A stretch of DNA of 64,000 nucleotides from JANXYY01 sp035530875 (lineage in GTDB: Bacteria > Actinomycetota > Actinomycetes > Nanopelagicales > Nanopelagicaceae). This document shows, piece after piece, positions 58,149-64,000 of the stretch (positions are counted from its first letter, which is position 1; each line of letters opens with the position of its first letter). The notes under the pieces are model-generated. The model searched no databases. It saw only the letters and a program-made list of their open reading frames with translations, and was not told the DNA's origin. The DNA is taken from positions 42,346 through 106,345 of the forward strand of contig DATKUB010000057.1 in assembly GCA_035530875.1 (NCBI GenBank), given 5' to 3'. Position numbers and translations under genes: made by a program.

Positions 58149-58739
58149 CTCGCACGATGAAGTGCCAGGCGGAGCGGTCTGGTCAACTAGGGCCAAGCCC
58201 ACACTGCGCCATTTAGTCATGTGGGCTTCGTGATTGCGTGGTTAAGCCCTTGCTCATTGTGTCCAACTTGATCCGGACGGGGACCCAGAGTATTTAGCGA
58301 CATCGAGAACGCCGGAGCCCAACGGAAAGTCGGCACCGGCATCTATCGGTACAAAGCGACCAAATTGCGCGCTCAAAGCGCCGCCCCACCAGATGTAAAC
58401 AGGTTTTAATCCTCTCCCACCTGCTCCATCAAGTGGGAGAGGCGGTTCAAAACGCAACCATGGCAGACGAACGTTGGATCCATTGATCGCACCTGAATCA
58501 ACCCATAAGCCTGGTCCAAGTAATGGGTAGATATGTGCTTTTCTCACCAAGTTCGTAGATTGCCAGGTCCAAACACCAGACGTGGGCAATCCCACATGTA
58601 GAAAAATGGCAGTTGAACGCGACAACGGCGCCGTAATAAGGCATTATTCGCACGCGACACATACACGGCTTCCTCGAAAGGGACTATTTCCGCTTTCGCC
58701 GTTGTTAGGTCTGGTAAAGCAAAAAGGAGCGCTGGACAG
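58149..58739. other. ~590-base stretch without a convincing gene; contains an inverted repeat
   Basis: A minus-strand frame (58254-58625, 123 residues, rich in Gly/Pro/Trp) is open but matches nothing I know and has no clear ribosome-binding site. CCTCTCCCAC (58411-58420) and GTGGGAGAGG (58433-58442) form a perfect 10-bp stem with a 12-base loop. A Shine-Dalgarno AAAGGAG near 58721 belongs to the DUF4193 gene. Confidence 0.4.
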
Positions 58740-59036
58740 ATGGCAACTGATTACGACACCCCGAGAAAAACTGATGAGGAACTCAACGAAGAAAGTATTG
58801 AGGAGCTCAAGGCTCGACGTGCCGATGCGCAATCCGGTCAGGTTGACATTGACGAGGCCGAACTAGCCGAGACCCTTGAGTTACCGGGTGCTGATCTTTC
58901 GGGTGAAGAGTTGACGGTCCGTGTTGTGCCTAAGCAGAACGACGAGTTCACCTGCTCGCGCTGCTTCTTAGTGCACCATAGAAGTCAGTTGGCCAGAGGA
59001 GAAGGTCTTACAGCCATCTGTTTTGAGTGCGTCTAA
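58740..59036 (+). CDS. DUF4193 protein
   Basis: 98 residues, acidic N-terminal two thirds and a C-terminal zinc-ribbon-like end (EFTCSRCFLVHHRSQLA...ICFEC) with two CxxC pairs. Conserved throughout Actinomycetota (Rv2699c-like). Role unknown; RbpA-like RNA polymerase binding has been suggested for similar small proteins but is not shown here. Convergent with DUF3093, overlapping by 4 bases. Confidence 0.9.
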   Translation: MATDYDTPRKTDEELNEESIEELKARRADAQSGQVDIDEAELAETLELPGADLSGEELTVRVVPKQNDEFTCSRCFLVHHRSQLARGEGLTAICFECV

Positions 59037-59488
59037 GATTTAGCGGCGGTCAACGCTTCTACGAGTCTGCTCGGATGGCGGCTTGAGACGAACCAATAGG
59101 GAGTCGGGTCATTCGGATCCGTGACTTCAATTGTGACTGCGGTGCTAATCCAGCCACGCAATGTGAGATGGCAGGCTGGATCAGCTTTTGGCCCCCTACG
59201 CTCCCTGGCCTGAGATGGGGTTAACGGCAGGGCTACTCCGCAGAACTGAAGCGACATATGCGCTTTAGCAACCCTGATGGTGTCGCCGTCAATCTCAATT
59301 AGAAATGCGGAAGTGATCAGCGCATAGCAGGTGGCGAATCCACTAACCGCAAAGGTGACAATGCCAACGGCGTTGCCGAGTGCAGCGCCAAAGGCGATCG
59401 CGAGCGATGCGCAGAGAGTCAGGGCTAGAGTCCATATCCACCATGGGGCATACACCCTCTCACGGTAGAAATTGTTTTTTTGAATCAT
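59033..59488 (-). CDS. DUF3093 membrane protein
   Basis: 151 residues. FYRERVYAPWWIWTLALTLCASLAIAFG, a second helix, and a C-terminal domain with LTPSQARERRGPKADPACHLTLRGWISTAV and DPNDPTPYWFVSSRHPSRLVEAL, all typical of the actinobacterial DUF3093 (Rv2698-like). Overlaps the SDR gene by ATGA. Confidence 0.9.
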   Translation of the reverse strand: MIQKNNFYRERVYAPWWIWTLALTLCASLAIAFGAALGNAVGIVTFAVSGFATCYALITSAFLIEIDGDTIRVAKAHMSLQFCGVALPLTPSQARERRGPKADPACHLTLRGWISTAVTIEVTDPNDPTPYWFVSSRHPSRLVEALTAAKS

Positions 59489-60390
59489 CTTTTCCTAAAA
59501 CTCTTTCGTAGGCGTTTGGTTCTGCTAAGAATAATTCCCAGAACTAATGGGGCTTTCATGAGGCCTAAATTAATCAGCATGACTTGATCGAGCATTCGCT
59601 CGGGCAACACTCGTAAAAAGGGAATGGCGCGAGTGCCTTTTCCAACTAGATATCTGGCTTTAGGACTTGTTGTTTCAAGGGCCGTTCGGACAATTTTTGC
59701 CACAGGTGTCGGTTCTGGAAATTTGGAACCGATCAATTTCTCAGCGCCCGAATAGGCTTTTCGGTAAGGGCCAGTGTGCGCGTTTTCCGGAAGGAGGGGA
59801 AGTGCATTAGACCAAATGGACGAGGCAAATCCGCTTGGTTCAACAAGAATCACTTCGATTCCGAATTCACGCACCTCTCCTCGGAGGGCATCGCTTAGAG
59901 CCTCAAGGGCATATTTACTTGCGCTGTACCAGCCCATGAACGGAGATGAGATCCGACCTTGAATTGAGGAGATATTCACGATCCGGCCCGTGCCCTGTGC
60001 ACGCATTGATGGAACGAAGGCCCGGATTAGTTGTGCGGGGGCTAACACGTTAGTGATTAGTTGTCGTTGCGCTAACTCAGTTGAAACATCTTCAACCGCT
60101 CCTGGTGCGCCGAAGCCGGCATTGTTGATCAGCGCCCAAGGCCCTGATGGCCAAATTTCAAATACCTGATCGACCAAGCGAGCCAGCTGATCCGCCTTTT
60201 CAAAATCGCAAATAAGAACCCGTGCCTTTAAACCAAGTTGAGCCAGCAAGGTGCCTAGGGCTTCAGCTTTGTCGGCAGTTCGGGCGGTAGCGATCAGGTC
60301 GAAACCGGTTGCCGCTAACTCTTTGGTAACAGACAGACCAATTCCGCTCGTGGCTCCGGTGACCAGAACGTTTCGAGATGGATTCCCCAT
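59485..60390 (-). CDS. SDR-family oxidoreductase
   Basis: 301 residues. VLVTGATSGIGLSVTKELA, INNAGFGAPG, NISSIQGRISSPFMGWYSASKYALEALSDALR (catalytic Tyr/Lys) and a longer C-terminal part (~220-300) with a basic tail, as in lipid-acting SDRs such as ketosphinganine reductase-like enzymes. Substrate unknown. Divergent from the thioesterase gene. Confidence 0.88.
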   Translation of the reverse strand: MGNPSRNVLVTGATSGIGLSVTKELAATGFDLIATARTADKAEALGTLLAQLGLKARVLICDFEKADQLARLVDQVFEIWPSGPWALINNAGFGAPGAVEDVSTELAQRQLITNVLAPAQLIRAFVPSMRAQGTGRIVNISSIQGRISSPFMGWYSASKYALEALSDALRGEVREFGIEVILVEPSGFASSIWSNALPLLPENAHTGPYRKAYSGAEKLIGSKFPEPTPVAKIVRTALETTSPKARYLVGKGTRAIPFLRVLPERMLDQVMLINLGLMKAPLVLGIILSRTKRLRKSFRKR

Positions 60391-60414
60391 GGAACAAAGG
60401 TAGTGTCATCCTCC

Positions 60415-60993
60415 GTGGCTCGTATTCCATCTACCGTTCCGCCTCCGGATGCTGTCCCAGGTGTCCGTCACCCGGACGCCCCGAAGCCAGGGGAGTTGAT
60501 CCCTTCCCACTTCGCGCAATGCTTTGGGTGCGGCCAGGACCATCCCACTGGCCTCCGGCTGGTAGCCACTGCTGGTCCAGGGTTAAGTGTTTCTGCCTCT
60601 TTCGTTGTGACTGAGTTTCACCAGGGTGCGCCGGGCCTGGCTCATGGCGGGATTCTCGCACTGGCCTTTGATGAGACTTTGAGCTCTTTGATGTGGCTGA
60701 TTCGCCGCCCAGCCGTGACCGCTCGGCTGGAATCCGACTTCTTGAGCCCGGTACCTGTCGGTAGCCGGCTACTGATTACCGCAGAGGTGACTGGAGTAGC
60801 AGGCCGGAAGGTTTACTCCAAAGCCGTGGGTCGTATCGATGATGGCCCGCCAGTTCTAAGTGCACAGGCTCTTTTCGTAATAGTTCCAATTGCCCATTTT
60901 CTTAAGTCTGGGTCACCTAAACATCTGGATGACATGCGAGCGGTCGGTCACCTCGATGCAGGTGCTGACTTGGACTATGAGGTAAATCCGTGA
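60415..60993 (+). CDS. PaaI-family (hot-dog) thioesterase
   Basis: 192 residues. CFGCGQDHPTGLRL, FHQGAPGLAHGGILALAFDETLSSL and LESDFLSPVPVGSRLLITAEVTG fit the hot-dog thioesterase fold, with the HGG..D catalytic region. It hydrolyses an acyl-CoA of unknown type. GTG 60415 lies 8 bases after TAGTGT (60401-60406), so a leaderless start is likely; GTG 60403 is the alternative. GTGA overlap with dut. Confidence 0.87.
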   Translation: MARIPSTVPPPDAVPGVRHPDAPKPGELIPSHFAQCFGCGQDHPTGLRLVATAGPGLSVSASFVVTEFHQGAPGLAHGGILALAFDETLSSLMWLIRRPAVTARLESDFLSPVPVGSRLLITAEVTGVAGRKVYSKAVGRIDDGPPVLSAQALFVIVPIAHFLKSGSPKHLDDMRAVGHLDAGADLDYEVNP

Positions 60994-61451
60994 CCGATGT
61001 CCTAGTTCTTCGGCTAGATCCATCGGTGCCGCTGCCAAGTTATGTCCATCCGGGAGACGCTGGTGCGGATCTTGTGACCACGATTGATGCCACCGTACTT
61101 CCGGGGGAGCGGGCCATTCTTCCGACTGGAATTGCCATTGCCCTACCTCGAGGCTTTGCTGCATTTGTGCATCCGCGCTCAGGTCTGGCAGCACGAGTCG
61201 GGGTTTCCATCGTCAATGCTCCGGGGACAGTTGACGCAGGTTACCGAGGAGAAATCCAAGTGATCGTGATAAATCACGACCTGCGTGATCCAGTGGTCTT
61301 TCGGCGCGGCGATCGGATCGCACAACTTATAATTCAACGTGTTGAGACGGCCAATTTCCACGAAGTTGAGAAGTTGCCGGGCAGTGATCGCGGCGAGCGA
61401 GGTTTTGGATCCACCGGCATGGCCACCAGAGAACCGAATCAAGGGCGGTAA
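60990..61451 (+). CDS. dut: dUTP diphosphatase
   Basis: 153 residues, trimeric dUTPase type. All five motifs are visible: HPGDAGADL, HPRSGLAARVG, NAPGTVDAGYRGEI, RRGDRIAQLIIQRV and GSDRGERGFGSTG. It hydrolyses dUTP to dUMP and keeps uracil out of DNA. Confidence 0.97.
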   Translation: MTDVLVLRLDPSVPLPSYVHPGDAGADLVTTIDATVLPGERAILPTGIAIALPRGFAAFVHPRSGLAARVGVSIVNAPGTVDAGYRGEIQVIVINHDLRDPVVFRRGDRIAQLIIQRVETANFHEVEKLPGSDRGERGFGSTGMATREPNQGR

Positions 61452-61454
61452 TTG

Positions 61455-61796
61455 ATGAAGCGCGGTGCATCGAAAATCGAACAGCATGCTCAATCGCTGC
61501 ATGATGGCGACGAGGTTGGATCCTGCGTTCGAGTGGCTGATCTTGCCGACCGTCGGGTGGCTACGGTTATCGGAACAATTCGGTCATTGACGCTGCGGCC
61601 CAGTAGCGGGGTTAAGTCATTAGAAGCGCAAGTGGAGGATGGAACTGGTTTCGTGGTCGTGATCTGGTTGGGGCGAAGGAGCATCGCCGGAGTTTCTCCT
61701 GGAGCCGATATCGCGGTAAAGGGGCTAATGGCCAGAGACACAAAGGGTTGGCGAACTTTTAACCCGGAGTATCGACTCCTTGGAGCGAGTCGATGA
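61455..61796 (+). CDS. OB-fold nucleic-acid-binding protein (Rv2694c-like)
   Basis: 113 residues. VRVADLADRRVATVIGTIRSLTLRPSSGVKSLEAQVEDGTGFVVVIWLGRRSIAGVSPGADIAVKG-type sequence is an OB barrel. It lies between dut and DUF3159 as in mycobacteria. ATG 61455 preferred over TTG 61452; ATGA overlap with the next gene. Confidence 0.88.
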   Translation: MKRGASKIEQHAQSLHDGDEVGSCVRVADLADRRVATVIGTIRSLTLRPSSGVKSLEAQVEDGTGFVVVIWLGRRSIAGVSPGADIAVKGLMARDTKGWRTFNPEYRLLGASR

Positions 61797-62422
61797 GCAA
61801 CGAAGATTCAAAAACTATTCTTAATGCCCTCGGGGGAACCCGCGGACTGTTGGATTCTGGATTGCCGTCGTTGATTTTCCTGATCGTTTTTACCTCCACC
61901 CATAAGTTAAATGATGCGATTTATGGCGCCTTAATTGTGGCCGCGCTGCTCGCCCTGATTCGACTGATTAGAAAAGACACCTTGCAACATGCGCTCTCCG
62001 GACTCCTTGGTGTAGCGATCTGTGCGATCTTCAGTCGCTCTACTGGGCGAGCTCAAGATTTCTATTTGCCAGGACTAATCATCAATGTCGTCTATGGAAC
62101 TGCTTATGCCGTCGCAAATTTAATTGGCTGGCCGCTTCTTGGGCTGGTCCTTGGCCCTTTGGTCGGCGAGGGAACCCAGTGGCGAACCTATCTGCCAAGA
62201 AAAACTGCTTATACGCGAGCTGGCTGGGTGTGGGTCGCGCTCTTTCTTTCCAGATTGGTTGTTCAGTATCCGCTCTATCGAGCCGGCGCGGTTACCGAAC
62301 TTGGAATCGCGCGGGTCATCATGGGCTGGCCGCTATTTCTGTTGGCGGGCTGGATTACGTATCTGATTCTACGTTCGGTCCCACGCCCTGTCGTTGAGGA
62401 GCAGACGAACGAGGCTCGCTAA
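61793..62422 (+). CDS. DUF3159 membrane protein
   Basis: 209 residues with six or so helices (LPSLIFLIVFTSTHKL, LIVAALLALIRLI, LLGVAICAIFSRSTGRAQDFYLPGLIINVVYGTAYAVANLIGWPLLGL). The phrase AIFSRSTGRAQDFYLPG is the DUF3159 hallmark (Rv2693c-like). Function unknown; close link with the OB-fold gene. Confidence 0.9.
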   Translation: MSNEDSKTILNALGGTRGLLDSGLPSLIFLIVFTSTHKLNDAIYGALIVAALLALIRLIRKDTLQHALSGLLGVAICAIFSRSTGRAQDFYLPGLIINVVYGTAYAVANLIGWPLLGLVLGPLVGEGTQWRTYLPRKTAYTRAGWVWVALFLSRLVVQYPLYRAGAVTELGIARVIMGWPLFLLAGWITYLILRSVPRPVVEEQTNEAR

Positions 62423-62440
62423 CTATTCGAGCCTTGCAAA

Positions 62441-63106
62441 CTATTCAGCTCTGGGCGCGAGTTTTTCCTGGAGGAGCGGTTCTGATTCGGTAGTGGCGAC
62501 AAAGAGAAGTTCATCTCCAGCTTCTAGCGAATGATCCGGTGTTGGAGTGATGACTTGTCCGTCTCGAAGAATTGCAGAAAGGGCCGCATCGGTCGGCCAA
62601 GATACGTCACCAACTCTTTTCCCGACGCAAGGGCTATCAGTCGGAAGAGTAATTTCAACCAGATTCGCATCACCTTGTCGAAAAGTAAACAGACGCACCA
62701 AATCGCCCACGGTGACGGCCTCCTCAACAAGCGCTGAAAGCATTCGTGGAGTGGAAACTGCAACGTCTACGCCCCATGCGTCGTTGAATAGCCATTCATT
62801 CTTCGGGTGATTGACGCGGGCAACTACCCGCGGAACACCATATTCGGTCTTGCCTAGCAACGAGACAACCAAGTTGACTTTGTCGTCGCCGGTTGCCGCG
62901 ATCAGAACCTGGCAGGTGTCTAGGCCAACGTCGGCAAGAGCGGCTGTTTCACACGCATCGGCTAGTACCCACTCGGCCTGGGGCACAGAACTTGTTTTCA
63001 AAGCAGATGGCTCCCGCTCAATCAGGATGACCTGGTGATCTTTTTCGAGTAGTTCCTTGGCGATAGCCCGACCAACGTTGCCCGCCCCAGCGATAGCGAT
63101 TCTCAT
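62441..63106 (-). CDS. TrkA-family potassium uptake regulator (CeoC/TrkA-like)
   Basis: 221 residues: RCK-N domain (MRIAIAGAGNVGRAIAKELLEKDHQVILIE...WVLADACETAALADVGL) binding NAD(H), and RCK-C domain ending in VITPTPDHSLEAGDELLFVAT. Gates Trk-type K+ transport. ATGA overlap with the second TrkA gene. Confidence 0.93.
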   Translation of the reverse strand: MRIAIAGAGNVGRAIAKELLEKDHQVILIEREPSALKTSSVPQAEWVLADACETAALADVGLDTCQVLIAATGDDKVNLVVSLLGKTEYGVPRVVARVNHPKNEWLFNDAWGVDVAVSTPRMLSALVEEAVTVGDLVRLFTFRQGDANLVEITLPTDSPCVGKRVGDVSWPTDAALSAILRDGQVITPTPDHSLEAGDELLFVATTESEPLLQEKLAPRAE

Positions 63107-63768
63107 TTTTGTGCCACTGGCGGTAGGGCGAGGATCTCTTCGACTCGCTGGAGGTCGGTTTCGGCTGCCAAGACGTGAACCAAATCCCCCTCTTGAATAA
63201 TGGTTTTTTCATCAGCGAGGAATCCGCTGCCCAATCGGGTCAGGTAGGCCAAGTGTGCCTTGGTCCGTTCTTGGATGCTAAGCGCCCGTTGGCCTACCCA
63301 GGCCGGATCTAGGTGAACTTCCACCAGGCGAATGTTTCCAGTTGAGTCCCGGAATTCAGTCTGGGAACCGCCCGGCAGTAGCCGGCGTAGAACTCGATCT
63401 GCGGTCCAGCGCACCGTGGCCACGGTAGGTATCCCAAGGCGTTCGTAAATTTCGGCTCTACCGGGGTCATAGATCCGAGCGACCACGTTAGCAACGCCAA
63501 AAGTCTCTCGAGCCACCCGGGCGGCAATGATGTTGGAGTTATCGCCGTTGCTCACGGCTGCAAACGCCTGAGCGCTCTCGATTGACGCCTCGATCAGCGT
63601 GTCGCGGTCAAATCCAACTCCAGTCACGGCTCGACCTTTGAAATTGGCCCCGAGCCGCCTGAAAGCCTCCCTGTCGTGGTCAATGATGGCCACCGTATGT
63701 CCTGCATCCTCCAGGCTGTGGGCGAGAGCAGAACCCACACGTCCGCAGCCCATAATCACAAAGTGCAC
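63103..63768 (-). CDS. TrkA-family potassium uptake regulator (CeoB/TrkA-like)
   Basis: 221 residues: VHFVIMGCGRVGSALAHSLEDAGHTVAIIDHD (RCK-N) and DEKTIIQEGDLVHVLAAETD (RCK-C). GTG 63768 is chosen over a 46-codon extension without coding character; TAGCGT (minus strand) lies 8 bases before it, suggesting a leaderless mRNA. Paired TrkA proteins at this locus are conserved in actinobacteria and probably form a hetero-oligomer. Confidence 0.92.
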   Translation of the reverse strand: MHFVIMGCGRVGSALAHSLEDAGHTVAIIDHDREAFRRLGANFKGRAVTGVGFDRDTLIEASIESAQAFAAVSNGDNSNIIAARVARETFGVANVVARIYDPGRAEIYERLGIPTVATVRWTADRVLRRLLPGGSQTEFRDSTGNIRLVEVHLDPAWVGQRALSIQERTKAHLAYLTRLGSGFLADEKTIIQEGDLVHVLAAETDLQRVEEILALPPVAQK

Positions 63769-63822
63769 GGAAAGGAACGCTACACGCAGTGGCGCGTTTG
63801 TGTTGCAATCGTCTCTGGTGCG

Positions 63823-63837
63823 TAGGCTGCCCTCGTG
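63823..63837 (+). promoter_or_regulatory. -10 box for a leaderless permease mRNA
   Basis: TAGGCT (63823-63828) ends 6 bases before GTG 63835; no Shine-Dalgarno. TTGTGT at 63798 with a 19-base spacer is a weak -35 candidate. Confidence 0.5.
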
Positions 63838-64000
63838 ACTAGATCTTCCGCCGGCTCGGCCGCACCTGGGCTGATTAAGCGCTTCATGGTCGGACGGGCC
63901 CTCCATAGCGGCCGCCTGAGCGAAACCCTGCTCCCCAAAAGAATCGCCCTGCCGGTATTTGCCTCGGACGCGCTTTCATCAGTCGCGTATGCCCCTGATG
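63835..64000 (+). CDS. APC-family amino-acid/cation permease, N-terminal part only
   Basis: Open to the window end (~55 residues). LLPKRIALPVFASDALSSVAYAPD is the strongly conserved start of the actinobacterial APC permease encoded beside ceoB/ceoC (Rv2690c-like). Divergent from the TrkA gene with 66 bases between. Confidence 0.9.
   Translation, partial: MTRSSAGSAAPGLIKRFMVGRALHSGRLSETLLPKRIALPVFASDALSSVAYAPD

Noticed and set aside
58254..58625. 123-residue minus-strand gene
   Set aside because: No ribosome-binding site, no recognisable motif, and a strong inverted repeat inside; not supported as a gene.

Overview
The window comes from an actinomycete (Actinomycetota) of moderate GC content, probably an uncultured or streamlined lineage. 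The main evidence is gene order, compared here from memory with Mycobacterium tuberculosis. Positions ~9.4-45 kb follow the core block Rv2173-Rv2196: idsA2, Rv2175c, pknL, aroG, a PlsC acyltransferase, an Rv2185c-type SRPBCC protein, fadD15, the PimB' mannosyltransferase, an NlpC/P60 hydrolase, a DEDDh/GIY-YIG protein, trpD, ctaE and qcrCAB. Positions ~58.7-64 kb follow a second block, Rv2690-Rv2699: DUF4193, DUF3093, dut, an OB-fold protein, DUF3159, two TrkA proteins and an APC permease. Many genes start at ATG/GTG 6-8 bases after a TANNNT -10 box, which implies widespread leaderless mRNAs, another actinobacterial habit. No tRNA, rRNA, CRISPR array, transposase or integrase gene was seen.

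Layout. 1-2316: the C-terminal part of a trimethylamine-dehydrogenase-like flavoenzyme and an SDR. 2325-8296: an accessory island made of five short units, each holding one gene or one operon (a GNAT acetyltransferase, an AadA-like nucleotidyltransferase, an AbiE-like toxin-antitoxin pair, a second GNAT, a P-loop kinase). The units are separated by six copies of a ~33-bp repeat, all in one orientation although the genes are not. The rightmost copy looks like the 3' end of a tRNA gene read on the minus strand. This is the strongest candidate for an undescribed system: an integron-like or tRNA-att-derived gene-cassette array. 8383-24723: pirin, the bc1 complex and oxidase subunit III, trpD, the DEDDh/GIY-YIG protein, a phosphatidylcholine-synthase-like enzyme, a GH25 lysozyme, Sco1, NlpC/P60, an M48 protease and a GT4 mannosyltransferase. 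24725-31359: a membrane protein with a two-component pair, fadD15, an SRPBCC protein and a ROK glucokinase. 31356-45929: lipid, glycolytic (a PFK with PPi-type residues), shikimate, DNA-repair and PASTA-kinase genes; a thiamine cluster (thiO-thiS-thiG under a TPP riboswitch, thiE); a prenyl synthase and a CruF-like protein.

45944-58739 is a more variable stretch. It holds a duplicated and truncated YbaK-type deacylase flanking a DUF3800 gene, a candidate structured small RNA, a sulfide/persulfide detoxification cluster (TauE, rhodanese, GntR regulator, persulfide dioxygenase-rhodanese), a catalase, a secreted M23-like protein, a PRC/MgtE-N/CBS protein coupled to an atypical Nramp transporter, a 40-bp perfect palindrome, a 39-residue cysteine-rich microprotein and a homing-endonuclease-repeat protein. 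58740-64000 is the second core block.

All family assignments were made by reading translations and motifs; no database search was run. Identities and folds described are by eye.
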